A stretch of 64,000 bases of DNA from Helicobacter_D ganmani (GCF_965138225.1 NZ_CBCSAX010000004.1), one strand, 5' to 3'; counted from the first letter of the stretch, positions 27,340 to 36,610 are shown. Program-made: numbers and translations. Notes: generated from the sequence alone by a model not told the origin.

Positions 27340-28677
27340 ATGAAACTTTTTGGAACAGATGGCGTAAGAGGCGAAGCGGGCGTGAAACTTGACGCATTCT
27401 GTGCGCTCAAACTTGGAATCGCAGCAGGCATTTATTATCGCGAACATTCTAAAACAAACAGAATCCTTGTCGGCAAAGATACTAGACGCAGCGGCTATAT
27501 GCTTGAAAATGCTCTTGTTAGCGGACTTACAGCAGTTGGATATGAAGTCATACAAATTGGTCCAATGCCTACACCCGCGATTGCCTATCTCACAGAAGAT
27601 ATGCGGTGCGATGGAGGGATTATGGTCAGTGCAAGCCATAATCCCTTTATGGATAATGGAATCAAATTTTTTGGGCGCAGCGGTTATAAGATTGATGAAA
27701 AAGATGAGGCAAGAATTGAAAAAATTTATCACGATACTCATCAACTTGAAAATGCTCAAAAAAGAGGAAAAGAAGTCGGTTCTAGTAAGCGGATTGACGA
27801 TGTTGTGGGACGCTATATTGTGCATATTAAAAACTCTTTTCCAAAGGATTTATCTTTGCACGGAATCCGTGTCGTGATAGATTGCGCCAATGGTGCAGCT
27901 TATAAGGTCGCACCTACAATTTTTAGCGAACTTGGAGCAGAAGTTTTTGTCATCAATGATGAACCCAATGGCTTCAATATCAATGAAAATTGTGGCGCGA
28001 CACAGCCGCTTATGCTTCAAGAAGAGGTGCGCAAAGTGCGTGCAGACATTGGATTTGCACTTGATGGCGATGCAGATAGGCTTGTTGTTGTAGATGAAAA
28101 GGGCGAAGTCGTGCATGGTGATAAACTCATCGGAACTTTGGCACTCGCCGCCAAAGAAAACAAAACATTGAAAAATAATACCGCGGTTGCAACAATTATG
28201 AGCAATTATGCTTTAGAGGAATTTTTAAAAGAACATCAAATCCAATTGATTCGCTCCAATGTGGGAGATAAATATGTTTTAGAATCTATGCTTGCACAGG
28301 ACTTGAATCTTGGTGGAGAACAAAGCGGACATATTATTTTTAGTGATTTTGCAAAAACAGGAGATGGGTTAGTAAGTGCCTTGCAAACCATTGCCTATAT
28401 TTTAAAATCTAAAAAACCTGCCTCCAAAGCCTTAGATTGTTTTAAACTTTATCCCCAAATCTTAAAAAATTTAAATGTGAATTCCAAACCTGCATTGGAA
28501 TCGCTAGAAAATTATCAAGCCTTGCTTGAAACCATAGAATCACATAATATTCGGCATTTAATCCGATATAGTGGCACAGAAAATAAGCTAAGGATTCTAC
28601 TTGAGGGAAAAGAAGTTAAAAAATTAGAAAAAATAATGCAAGAATGTGAAACCTATTTCAAGGGAAAAATTTGCTAG
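27340..28677 (+). CDS. glmM: Phosphoglucosamine mutase
   Basis: A 445-residue alpha-D-phosphohexomutase converting GlcN-6-P to GlcN-1-P for peptidoglycan and LPS precursors. It has KLFGTDGVRGEAG at the start, the catalytic phosphoserine loop GIMVSASHNPFMDNGIKFFG, the Mg loop FALDGDADRLVVVDEKG, the sugar loop GGEQSGHIIF and the phosphate loop IRYSGTENKLRI. All are intact. It overlaps lspA by 7 bases. Confidence 0.97.
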   Translation: MKLFGTDGVRGEAGVKLDAFCALKLGIAAGIYYREHSKTNRILVGKDTRRSGYMLENALVSGLTAVGYEVIQIGPMPTPAIAYLTEDMRCDGGIMVSASHNPFMDNGIKFFGRSGYKIDEKDEARIEKIYHDTHQLENAQKRGKEVGSSKRIDDVVGRYIVHIKNSFPKDLSLHGIRVVIDCANGAAYKVAPTIFSELGAEVFVINDEPNGFNINENCGATQPLMLQEEVRKVRADIGFALDGDADRLVVVDEKGEVVHGDKLIGTLALAAKENKTLKNNTAVATIMSNYALEEFLKEHQIQLIRSNVGDKYVLESMLAQDLNLGGEQSGHIIFSDFAKTGDGLVSALQTIAYILKSKKPASKALDCFKLYPQILKNLNVNSKPALESLENYQALLETIESHNIRHLIRYSGTENKLRILLEGKEVKKLEKIMQECETYFKGKIC

Positions 28678-29162
28678 TCCTTTCATCGGATTTATATCAA
28701 AAATGGATAAATTTTGGTATAGCATTTGTTATTATTTTTGCATTAGACCAGTCCATCAAATGGTCCTTTTTATTGCAAGGCTATCAGTTTGGCGATATGA
28801 TTTATGAAACTCGCTTTGTCTCTCTTCTTCTTGTTTATAATAAAGGTGTGGCATTTTCTATGTTCGCATTTTTGGGAGATTGGCTAAAATTTTTGCAAGT
28901 TTTACTTCTTTTTGGAATCCTTATTTACTTATGGAAAAATCAAGAATTCGTCCAATCCCATACTCTCCCTCTTGGAATCATTTTTGGAGCGGGATTTTCT
29001 AATGTCTTAGACCGCTTCATACACGGAGGAGTAGTGGATTATATTTTTTGGCATTATCAATTTGAGTTTGCAATTTTTAACTTTGCAGATGTGATGATTG
29101 ATTTAGGGGTTGTTCTTATACTTTATCAAACATTTTTAAGAAAAGATAAAAGTGTGTCGTGA
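28671..29162 (+). CDS. lspA: Lipoprotein signal peptidase (TTG start)
   Basis: A 163-residue, four-helix aspartyl protease that cleaves prolipoproteins (for example LptE at 8423) after lipid attachment. Catalytic motifs are GFSNVLDRFIHGGVVDYIFW and FNFADVMIDLG, both with their Asp. The likely start is TTG at 28671, inside the last codons of glmM, with AGGGA 5 bases before it; no in-frame ATG fits before the first membrane helix. The 7-base overlap implies coupled translation. Confidence 0.93.
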   Translation: MLVLSSDLYQKWINFGIAFVIIFALDQSIKWSFLLQGYQFGDMIYETRFVSLLLVYNKGVAFSMFAFLGDWLKFLQVLLLFGILIYLWKNQEFVQSHTLPLGIIFGAGFSNVLDRFIHGGVVDYIFWHYQFEFAIFNFADVMIDLGVVLILYQTFLRKDKSVS

Positions 29163-29186
29163 TAGAATCTCGTCTTTATTTTATTT

Positions 29187-29262
29187 GGTCGCGTAGCTCA
29201 GTTGGTAGAGCACTACCTTGACATGGTAGTGGTCGCTGGTTCAAGTCCAGTCGTGGCCACCA
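29187..29262 (+). tRNA. tRNA-Val (anticodon GAC)
   Basis: A 76-base tRNA: acceptor GGTCGCG/CGTGGCC (with two wobble pairs), D-arm GCTCAGTTGGTAGAGC, anticodon stem ACTACC with loop TTGACAT (GAC), T-arm GCTGGTTCAAGTCCAG, encoded CCA. It lies just after lspA. Confidence 0.97.
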
Positions 29263-29302
29263 CTTTACAAAGATTAAAGCAAAATCCCAAATAAATATTC
29301 TC

Positions 29303-30418
29303 CTAACGATTAAACAAAATACCAATACCAAAGCGATTAATGGAGTTATTATAATCCTGCAAACTCTCCCCATATCCATTGAAAAATTGCAAATACAAAT
29401 AAAGATTCTTATAAATTGGGTAGGAATAATCCAATAAAATAGCTCCCTTATTATCCTCTCTCAAATTATTCCTCAAAGTCGCTGTAAAGAGATGTTTGTT
29501 CCATAAATAGCCAAAACTCAAATCGCCATAACCTAAGTATTTAGTAATATCTGGATTATCGTCCTTTTCAGCCTTTTCTGGGATTCTATACCAAGCCCTT
29601 AAAGAAGCAACAAAATTTCCATAACTATAAATTCCCTCCGCAAAAATCCTATCCCAACTGTGAGAATGGCTCAAGTCACCACCATTACTTTGATGTAAAT
29701 AGCCAAAATTAATACGATTAAAAAATAAATCATAATTCTCCAAAGGATAGCTAAAATATAAACTCGGCTCATAATTGCTTTCACGAAAAGGTCTAGAGTT
29801 TTGATTATCATAAAGTTGCCAAAAACTTTGTTGCGTATAGGCAAAATACAAATCTAAATCTTGCGCAAATAAATCATCTAATAGTTTTTTCTTAATGCTA
29901 ATTTGGAATTTTGTCTCCACCTGTTTATTTTGATTGGGTTCTTTTGAGCTGCTTATATTCATTGGGATAATATAATTAAATCTATCTGGCTCAAAACCTA
30001 ATAACCCGCCCATAAATTCATTGCGCTTAAAACGTCCCTCATAGGGTGTTTTCTTATCAGATTCTACCTCATAAATAGCAGAATCCTCCTTTGCAAGGCT
30101 TTGATGCAAAGATTCTTGCTTTAATGAGGAGATTAGTTGATTGGAATCCATTGGGGATTCTGCTTCTTGAGGCTGCACAAAAGTAACATAAACCTTTTTA
30201 TCTTTTGGCAAATTTAATGTTAATTGATTTGTTTTTTCTGTATCTACTTTTATAACTTCCAATACTTCCATATTTTCGTTCAAAATCAATACTTTTAACT
30301 TTTCATCGTTTTTAAACTCTAAGGAATCCGAAAGTTTGTCTTTGGAACTATTTGCCCATAAATTAAAAGAACATATAAAAACAAAAGCGATTATTTGTAG
30401 AATCTTATTCCAAACCAT
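29303..30418 (-). CDS. pldA: Outer membrane phospholipase A (OmpLA/PldA)
   Basis: A 371-residue protein with a signal peptide (KILQIIAFVFICSFNLWANS), a leader region to about residue 130, then the OmpLA barrel: FAYTQQSFWQLYDNQNSRPF, RESNYEPSLYFSYP, and the active site INFGYLHQSNGGD with the His-Ser-Asn residues, plus SHSWDRIFAEG. It ends in RFGIGILFNR with a terminal aromatic-Asn-Arg pattern typical of barrels. PldA hydrolyses phospholipids in the outer leaflet and matters for acid or bile tolerance in Helicobacter. No homopolymer tract was seen inside it, unlike H. pylori pldA. Confidence 0.92.
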   Translation of the reverse strand: MVWNKILQIIAFVFICSFNLWANSSKDKLSDSLEFKNDEKLKVLILNENMEVLEVIKVDTEKTNQLTLNLPKDKKVYVTFVQPQEAESPMDSNQLISSLKQESLHQSLAKEDSAIYEVESDKKTPYEGRFKRNEFMGGLLGFEPDRFNYIIPMNISSSKEPNQNKQVETKFQISIKKKLLDDLFAQDLDLYFAYTQQSFWQLYDNQNSRPFRESNYEPSLYFSYPLENYDLFFNRINFGYLHQSNGGDLSHSHSWDRIFAEGIYSYGNFVASLRAWYRIPEKAEKDDNPDITKYLGYGDLSFGYLWNKHLFTATLRNNLREDNKGAILLDYSYPIYKNLYLYLQFFNGYGESLQDYNNSINRFGIGILFNR

Positions 30419-30532
30419 ATAAAAACACCAAATTCATAGAAATCCATTTAGATTATTTATTGAGTAATTTACATTACTATAACAAATTTATTTTTTTTTG
30501 TCAATTTATACTTAATTCAAGCAAACTTCTTT

Positions 30533-30538
30533 TATAAT
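30533..30538 (+). promoter_or_regulatory. Probable -10 box for the kps operon
   Basis: TATAAT, 74 bases before kpsM in the 193-base divergent pldA-kpsM gap. The gap also holds a run of nine Ts (30491-30499) about 33 bases upstream of this box and is otherwise AT-rich without a visible operator. Confidence 0.4.
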
Positions 30539-30611
30539 TAATGATTTAATCATCAAGTAAAATTTATTGAGATAAAATATAATTTTTTAAAGAAAAGAGA
30601 GTTTTTTATAA

Positions 30612-31376
30612 ATGACACATATTGTGCAGGCACTATTTTTGCGAGAGCTAAAAACACGTTTTGGCAAAAACAAACGATTAGGATATTTTTGGGTCATTGG
30701 AGAACCAATGTCGCATATTCTTTTTTTCTTAATTATTTTTACCGTGATTCGTGCAAGGTCTATTCCGCAAGTTCCTGTGGAAATGTTTTTAGTTACAGGA
30801 TTTGTGCCATTTTTTATGTTTAGAAACATTATTCAGCAAATTATATCTGGAGTGCAAGCAAATCTTGCTTTGATAGCCTATAAACCTGTTAAGCCTATCC
30901 ATGTTTTTATTGCACGCGCACTTCTTGAAATCTGCATTTATTTTTCTATTTTTATTATCTTTATGGTGGGATTTGGGTGGTTTTTGGATTTGCCTATTTT
31001 GCCTGTGAATTTTTTAGAAGTTCTCATTGCTTTTTTTGGATTAGCTCTTTTGGGATTTGCAGTAGGCATTTGTCTTGCTTTTTTAAGTAGCGAGTTAGAA
31101 TATACACAAATCTTCATAAGTTATGGAATCAATGTTTTTTACTTTGCCTCTGCAGTTTTATATCCTTTGTGGATTATGCCCAACCATATTGTAGAGCTTC
31201 TGCTTTACAATCCCGTTTTGCAGCTTCTTGAAATGTTGCGAGAAAATTATTTCCCCAATTATCCTTTGACAAATGGAATTAATTTTATTTATCCTTTTTC
31301 TATTGCGGTTATTCTACTCTTCATTGGGCTTTGGTATTATTTTTTCCGTTATAAATATCTAGGACAAATCAAATGA
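30612..31376 (+). CDS. kpsM: Capsule polysaccharide ABC transporter permease KpsM
   Basis: A 254-residue ABC-2 type permease with about six membrane helices. The N-terminus IVQALFLRELKTRFGKNKRL and the GYFWVIGEPMSHILFF region are typical of KpsM/BexB proteins. It forms the inner-membrane channel for lipid-linked capsule chains, driven by KpsT. It is first of kpsM-T-E-D-S; its stop overlaps the kpsT start as ATGA. Confidence 0.94.
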   Translation: MTHIVQALFLRELKTRFGKNKRLGYFWVIGEPMSHILFFLIIFTVIRARSIPQVPVEMFLVTGFVPFFMFRNIIQQIISGVQANLALIAYKPVKPIHVFIARALLEICIYFSIFIIFMVGFGWFLDLPILPVNFLEVLIAFFGLALLGFAVGICLAFLSSELEYTQIFISYGINVFYFASAVLYPLWIMPNHIVELLLYNPVLQLLEMLRENYFPNYPLTNGINFIYPFSIAVILLFIGLWYYFFRYKYLGQIK

Positions 31377-32029
31377 TTAGGCTTGAGCATCTCACAAAAT
31401 CCTATCCTTTGAACAAAGGGCGGCATTATGTCTTTAAAGACTTAACCTTTGAATTTCCCGATGATTGCAGTATCGGACTTATGGGACGCAATGGAGCGGG
31501 CAAATCCACTTTAATGCGAATCTTAGGAGGAATGGATATGCCAGATAAAGGAAGAGTTATCACAGATAAGAAAATTTCTTTCCCTATTGGGATTGGAACG
31601 CATTTTCAATCCTCACTAAGCTCAAGAGATAATATCAAATTTCTTGCACGTGTTTATGGCTATAAAGGAGACGCATTAAAAGAAAAAATCGCTTTTGTGG
31701 AAGATTTTGCCGAAATTGGTAAATTCTTTGACGAACCTAGTGGCATCTTATCATCAGGAATGAAATCACGTGTCTTATTTGGTATGAGTATGGCGTTTGA
31801 TTTTGATTATTATTTGATTGACGAAGCAGGAGCAGTAGGCGACCCAGCTTTCAAGAAAAAAAGCGAGGCACTCTATCAAGAAAAACTAAGCACCTCTAAG
31901 GTTATTTTGGTTTCTCATAGTGTTTCAGAAATCAAAAAATGGTGTCATAAAATCATACACATTCAAGATGGTGTAGCAAAAGTCTATGATGATGTAGATG
32001 AAGGCATCAAGGCATATCAAGGACAATAA
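31373..32029 (+). CDS. kpsT: Capsule polysaccharide ABC transporter ATPase KpsT
   Basis: A 218-residue ATP-binding subunit. Walker A is LMGRNGAGKSTLMRILGG, the signature is SGILSSGMKSRVLFGMSMAF, and Walker B is DYYLIDEAGAVGD, with the KpsT-specific DEAGA in place of the usual DEP. The switch His is in VSHSVSEIKK. It pairs with KpsM; kpsE starts at the very next base. Confidence 0.95.
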   Translation: MIRLEHLTKSYPLNKGRHYVFKDLTFEFPDDCSIGLMGRNGAGKSTLMRILGGMDMPDKGRVITDKKISFPIGIGTHFQSSLSSRDNIKFLARVYGYKGDALKEKIAFVEDFAEIGKFFDEPSGILSSGMKSRVLFGMSMAFDFDYYLIDEAGAVGDPAFKKKSEALYQEKLSTSKVILVSHSVSEIKKWCHKIIHIQDGVAKVYDDVDEGIKAYQGQ

Positions 32030-33157
32030 ATGGCTTTTTTAAAATCCCTTTTGCAGCAACCCGGCTTCCAAAAGCTTTTACCTTTCCTTAAAAGCTTCAG
32101 AATCGTATATGCGCTAATGATATTTGTAGTTGCTTACTATTTACTCATTGCAGCTGACCGCTATGTAAGTTCTATTACTTTAAGTGTGCGTTCTATCAAT
32201 AATGATATTACACCCGTTAGTGGTTTGGCTTCTCTTATTGGTGTAAATTCAAGCGCAAGAGAAGATGTGCTATTTTTAAAACAATACATTCACTCTCTTG
32301 ATATGCTCAATATTCTTGATAAAGAGATTCAACTCAAAAACCTTTACGCCTCCCAAATAAAAGACCCTTTCTTTATGTTGCGCAGCCATGCAAGTCAAGA
32401 GAGTTTTTTTAAGTTTTATCAAAAGAGAGTAGAAACCGTCCTTGATGATACTTCTGGATTATTACAGGTGAATGTTGAAGGTTTCTCACCACAAGATGCA
32501 CAGACCATTGCGCAGGCTATCTTAAAGGAATCCGAACGCTTTATTAATGAAATCTCACAAAGTGCCGCAAGAGAACAAATGGCATTTGCAGAACAAGAAC
32601 TTTTAAAAGCAAAAACACGTTTGCAAACTGCCAAAAATGAGCTTTTGGCATTCCAGAGTCGTTATGGCGTTTTTGACCCACTCAAACAAGCAGAAGCAAA
32701 AGCCAACCTGACAACAGGAATTGAAAGCAAAATTGCTGAAAAAGAAACACAATTAACCACTATGCAAACCTATCTTAACGAAAACGCACCACAAATCATT
32801 ATGCTAAAATCTGAAATTAATGCTTTGAAAAAACAATTAGCCAAAGAAACTTCCAAAATCGTTTCTTCTAGCAATTCCAAACGACTTAATGATTTAGCAG
32901 CAAGATTTCAAGATTTGACCATTGAAGCACAATTTGCTCAAGACGCATACACCGTAGCACTTACTTCCATTGAAACCACGAGAATAGAATCTAGCCGTAA
33001 AATCAAGCAACTTGTTGTGATTCAAAATGCTAGTGAGCCACAAGACCCAGAATACCCCAAAAAGATTTATAACATTCTCACCATTTTTGTGCTTTTATCC
33101 GCCATTTATGGTATTGTTAAACTCATCGCAATGATTATAGAGGAGCATAAATACTAA
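32030..33157 (+). CDS. kpsE: Capsule export inner-membrane/periplasmic protein KpsE
   Basis: A 375-residue PCP-type protein (KpsE/BexC/CtrB). There are membrane helices near residues 26-45 (IVYALMIFVVAYYLLIAADR) and 348-368 (ILTIFVLLSAIYGIVKLI), with a long periplasmic coiled coil between (about 185-330). The proline-rich motif before the second helix, QDPEYPKKIYN, is present. It links the KpsMT pump to the KpsD outer-membrane channel. It overlaps kpsD by one base. Confidence 0.93.
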   Translation: MAFLKSLLQQPGFQKLLPFLKSFRIVYALMIFVVAYYLLIAADRYVSSITLSVRSINNDITPVSGLASLIGVNSSAREDVLFLKQYIHSLDMLNILDKEIQLKNLYASQIKDPFFMLRSHASQESFFKFYQKRVETVLDDTSGLLQVNVEGFSPQDAQTIAQAILKESERFINEISQSAAREQMAFAEQELLKAKTRLQTAKNELLAFQSRYGVFDPLKQAEAKANLTTGIESKIAEKETQLTTMQTYLNENAPQIIMLKSEINALKKQLAKETSKIVSSSNSKRLNDLAARFQDLTIEAQFAQDAYTVALTSIETTRIESSRKIKQLVVIQNASEPQDPEYPKKIYNILTIFVLLSAIYGIVKLIAMIIEEHKY

Positions 33158-34884
33158 TGAAAAAATCCGTTCAGACACTATTAATCAGCTTTTTCTTTGC
33201 AGCTTTTGCACAAGCTGTTGATGTTTCATCTATTTCAGCTACCCAACCACCCTATCAAGAGCAAACAGAACAGAATTATCCGCCACAAAATACACAACAA
33301 ACAACACAAAACCAAATGCAAGCCCAACAGACGATTCCTAATTCTCCTGCAACCAATACACAAAATCTCCCCGAGCAGTTGCCCACCGTATTTGGAGCAC
33401 ATTTGTTTAATGGCAACTTCACACAAGCTTCTCAATCACTCTACAATCCAGATTATAAAATTGCGGTGGGGGATAAAATCAACTTTAGAATGTGGGGGGC
33501 AGTAGAATTTCAACAAGAATTAATGGTAGATTCACAAGGCAATGTGTTTATCCCAAGTGTTGGAGCAGTTAATCTACTAGGCATTAGAAATGGAGATTTG
33601 GTCAAAGTTCTAAAATCAAGCATTGCAAAAATCTACAAACAAAATGTTTTCGTTTATGCTGATATGAATGTTTATCAAAATGTTTCTATTTTTGTTACAG
33701 GAAATGTGAATCGTCCGGGTCTTTACCAAGGCTTGAGTTCTGATTCTGTTGTGCAATACTTAGACAAAGCAGGTGGAATCAACCTAGAGTATGGAAGTTT
33801 TAGAAATATTGAGATTCTACGCAACAATAAAATTGCACTAAACATTGACTTGTATGATTTTCTTTTTGAGGGCAAAATGAAGCTATTTCCTTTTAGGACA
33901 GGTGATGTGATTTTAGTCAAAAACATTGAAAGCTATGCTTTTGCAGAGGGAGATGTGCAAAAGCCTTTCCGATTTGAGCTTAAAAACAATATCAAAACCC
34001 TACAAGATTTGGCAAATGCAGCAGGAGCAAAACCTATCGTAACCAATGCAGTCGTGCGCTCCTATTTGCCCAATCACACGATAGATGTTGTATCCTATAA
34101 CAAAAAAGATTTCCAATCCGTGCTTTTAAGAGTAGGCGATGAAGTGGAATTCCGCCCAGATTACAATGCCGAAAATATCCATATTACGATAGAGGGGGAA
34201 CATAGCGGCTTGCACTCTATGGTTGTCAAAAAAGGAACAAGCCTAGCAGAGGTTGTCTTGAAACTTAAACCCAATCAACAATCCAATATTGATGCGATTC
34301 AGCTTTATCGTGTAAGTGTCGCACAAACGCAAAAACAACTTATTGAGGCACAATTAAAAGAACTTGAAACCATTGCACTAACTTCCTCCTCCGTTACTGC
34401 ACAAGAAGCAAGTATGCGCGCAAGTCATTCTCAGATGGTGCTAGAGTTTATTGAGCGCGCAAAAAATGTTCAACCCAAAGGTCAAGTTGTTTTAGAAAAC
34501 AAACAAGCCTTCACCAAAACAATCCTTGAAGAAGGTGATATTATTAACATTCCCGCAAAAAGCAATTTAGTGCTTGTGCAAGGGGAAGTTGCATTACCGG
34601 GAGCTTTCACTTATGAACCAAACAAAAGTTTGCGAGACTATATTAAATTAGCAGGTGATTTCACTGAACGCGCAAACAAAAAACGAATCTTAGTCATTCG
34701 CTCTAATGGCAAAGCGGAACGTTACAATGGAAATTGGTCATCTGGCACTAAAACAATACAACCCGGGGATTCTGTGCTTGTTTTACCAGAAATTGAAACA
34801 GGACGAGGATTGCAGATTACAAGTATCTTGACACAAATTCTTTACCAAGTGACAGTTGCAACTAAAGTCATTTTAGACCTTTAA
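33157..34884 (+). CDS. kpsD: Capsule export outer-membrane channel protein KpsD
   Basis: A 575-residue polysaccharide-export protein with signal peptide SVQTLLISFFFAAFAQA, a Gln/Thr/Pro-rich linker (about residues 25-70), a Poly_export domain (YKIAVGDKINFRMWGAVEFQ, GNVFIPSVGAVNLLG) and SLBB-type repeats (ITIEGEHSGLHSMVVKKG, VQGEVALPGAFTYEP). It forms the outer-membrane exit for capsule. Length matches C. jejuni KpsD. No lipobox is visible, as in that species. Confidence 0.93.
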   Translation: MKKSVQTLLISFFFAAFAQAVDVSSISATQPPYQEQTEQNYPPQNTQQTTQNQMQAQQTIPNSPATNTQNLPEQLPTVFGAHLFNGNFTQASQSLYNPDYKIAVGDKINFRMWGAVEFQQELMVDSQGNVFIPSVGAVNLLGIRNGDLVKVLKSSIAKIYKQNVFVYADMNVYQNVSIFVTGNVNRPGLYQGLSSDSVVQYLDKAGGINLEYGSFRNIEILRNNKIALNIDLYDFLFEGKMKLFPFRTGDVILVKNIESYAFAEGDVQKPFRFELKNNIKTLQDLANAAGAKPIVTNAVVRSYLPNHTIDVVSYNKKDFQSVLLRVGDEVEFRPDYNAENIHITIEGEHSGLHSMVVKKGTSLAEVVLKLKPNQQSNIDAIQLYRVSVAQTQKQLIEAQLKELETIALTSSSVTAQEASMRASHSQMVLEFIERAKNVQPKGQVVLENKQAFTKTILEEGDIINIPAKSNLVLVQGEVALPGAFTYEPNKSLRDYIKLAGDFTERANKKRILVIRSNGKAERYNGNWSSGTKTIQPGDSVLVLPEIETGRGLQITSILTQILYQVTVATKVILDL

Positions 34885-34911
34885 GATAAAAAGCCAAATA
34901 AGAATTGTCCA

Positions 34912-36156
34912 ATGCAACTAGATAATGCAATTTCACAATTTAGAGATTCTAACATTCTCCTTTTACAAGGACCTGTGGGTCCTTTTTTCTATCATTTGGC
35001 ACAAAAACTCAAAAAAAATAACAATCAAGTTTTTAAACTAAACTTTAATGGGGGAGATTTGCTTTTTTTTCCTTTTAAAGCACAAAGTTATCGCGGTCAA
35101 TTAGCGGATTTTGAAGAATTTATAAGACATTTTTATCTCAATCATAAAATCCAAAAAATTTTTATGTTCAATGACTGCCGCCCATTGCACAAAATCGCCA
35201 TTAAAGTAGCCAAATCCCTGAAGATTCCTTATTTCATATTTGAAGAAGGCTACATTCGCCCAAACTTTATTACATTGGAAAATAAAGGTGTCAATGCAAA
35301 TTCCACACTTCCAAAAGACCCACAAGTTTTTTCAAAATTTACCCCCCAATCCAAAGAACAAGAATACAGCATTAAGCATTCTTTTAGAAATATGGCTTGG
35401 TTTTCCTTTTTGTATTGGTTTTCTGCTTTTTGGTGTGGATTGTATTTTAACAATAAGCTACATCACCGTAGTTTAAGTGGTATGGAAATGTTTCCTTGGT
35501 TTCTTTCGCTCTTTAGAAAATATCTCTATAAATTTAGCGAAAAAGAAGACATTGAATTTATTTTAGAATCCAAAAAACAATATTTTGCCCTTATTTTACA
35601 AGTGCATAATGATACACAAATCAAAAATCATTTTGAAGGAAGGAGGATTGAAAACTTCATTAGAAACTCTATTCGCTCCTTTGCACAACACGCAAAACCT
35701 CAACATTTTTTAGTCATCAAGCATCACCCAATGGACAGAGGCTATAAAAATTACAAGATTTTTATCAAACGACAAGCAAGAAAATATAATGTAAATAGTC
35801 GCGTCATTTATTTGCACGATATACATTTGCCTGATTTTTTACGTAATGCGTTAGGCTGTATCGTCATTAATAGCACAACAGGACTTTCAAGCATTTTGCA
35901 CAAATGCCCCACAAAAGTATGTGGTAGCGCATTTTACGACATCAAAGGATTGACATTCCAAGAACCCTTAAGCAAATTTTGGAGTGGTGCAAAGAAATTT
36001 AAAATTGACCAACAACTTTTTGTAAATTTCAGAAAATATCTAATAGAGCATAATCAAATCAATGGTAGTTTTTATGGCTCTCTTTCTTCTAAAATATNCC
36101 CCCCCCCCCGCACAGAAATACGTGAGAAATTCCGCTGGAATGGGAGAGCACATTAA
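34912..36156 (+). CDS. kpsS: Capsule linker glycosyltransferase KpsS, with unresolved C-terminal tail
   Basis: KpsS adds the first beta-Kdo residue to lysophosphatidylglycerol as the capsule lipid anchor. Seen here: ILLLQGPVGPFFYHLAQKL and FNGGDLLFFPFKAQSYRG at the N-terminus, IFEEGYIRPNFITLE, VIKHHPMDRGYKNY and INSTTGLSSILHKCPTKVCG, all typical. The family-like part ends about residue 395 (NQINGSFYG). The next codons run through an N at 36098 and an 11-C tract to a 18-residue tail that does not look like KpsS. Depending on tract length the tail is RTEIREKF.., HRNT or AQKYVRNS... The core enzyme is probably complete in all cases. kpsC and kpsF are not in this window. Confidence 0.85.
   Translation: MQLDNAISQFRDSNILLLQGPVGPFFYHLAQKLKKNNNQVFKLNFNGGDLLFFPFKAQSYRGQLADFEEFIRHFYLNHKIQKIFMFNDCRPLHKIAIKVAKSLKIPYFIFEEGYIRPNFITLENKGVNANSTLPKDPQVFSKFTPQSKEQEYSIKHSFRNMAWFSFLYWFSAFWCGLYFNNKLHHRSLSGMEMFPWFLSLFRKYLYKFSEKEDIEFILESKKQYFALILQVHNDTQIKNHFEGRRIENFIRNSIRSFAQHAKPQHFLVIKHHPMDRGYKNYKIFIKRQARKYNVNSRVIYLHDIHLPDFLRNALGCIVINSTTGLSSILHKCPTKVCGSAFYDIKGLTFQEPLSKFWSGAKKFKIDQQLFVNFRKYLIEHNQINGSFYGSLSSKIXPPPRTEIREKFRWNGRAH
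36098..36109. repeat. N plus poly-C (11) at the kpsS 3' end
   Basis: One undetermined base (36098) followed by eleven Cs (36099-36109). The 20 bases before the N match, with a single mismatch, the 20 bases before another N at 48576, which is followed by eleven Gs. It may be a contingency tract, a contig join, or both. Confidence 0.75.
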
Positions 36157-36256
36157 AACAATCCAAAAAACCTAATAAACTCTACATTTCTTGTGAGATT
36201 CCATTGTAGAATCGTGGCAATCTCCTAAGCATAACTATGCAAAAAACAAAGGCGCG

Positions 36257-36610
36257 CTACAACTGCTTGCCAATTGTTTGGTCATTCAAACGTTTCCTAA
36301 GCACCAAATCAATAATTGGCTGCTCTCTTGAATTCGCGCGTTTGCAATGATCTTTTTGAAAAAAATCTGTAAGCTTTATTACAATTTTTGCCCATTTTTT
36401 ATCCTTCTCACGCCATGCGTGTGAAGAAACAGACTCCCAAGCATAGCCATTAAACAAAGTTGCATTCACGAAATGATCTAATGCACGCACCCCTTGTCTC
36501 ACACGCGATACCTTGCCAAAAGTTCCCACAACCACAATTAACAAATAGCCAACCACCATTAAAGGAACGAGTGCGCATAGCAATAAAGTCCCTGCTAATT
36601 TTTCTTTCAT
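36257..36610 (-). CDS. Small membrane protein next to cytochrome P450
   Basis: A 117-residue protein with one strong N-terminal membrane helix (AGTLLLCALVPLMVVGYLLI) and a soluble basic domain (NATLFNGYAWESVSSHAWRE, KWAKIVIKLTDFFQKDHCKR). Its start directly abuts the P450 stop, so the two are coupled. C. jejuni has a small membrane protein (Cj1410c) in the same position after its P450; I infer they correspond. No function can be assigned. Between it and the poly-C tract (36111-36256) I see no further gene. Confidence 0.65.
   Translation of the reverse strand: MKEKLAGTLLLCALVPLMVVGYLLIVVVGTFGKVSRVRQGVRALDHFVNATLFNGYAWESVSSHAWREKDKKWAKIVIKLTDFFQKDHCKRANSREQPIIDLVLRKRLNDQTIGKQL

Noticed and set aside
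27286..27825. 179-codon frame opposite glmM
   Set aside because: It lies wholly against the clearly coding glmM and rpsT-glmM gap, has the Cys/Ile/Ser-rich composition of an antisense shadow and no ribosome site.
29176..29379. 67-codon frame ending in a DLNQRPLPCQGSALPTELR type sequence
   Set aside because: This is the well-known false peptide produced by reading the opposite strand of a tRNA gene (tRNA-Val here).
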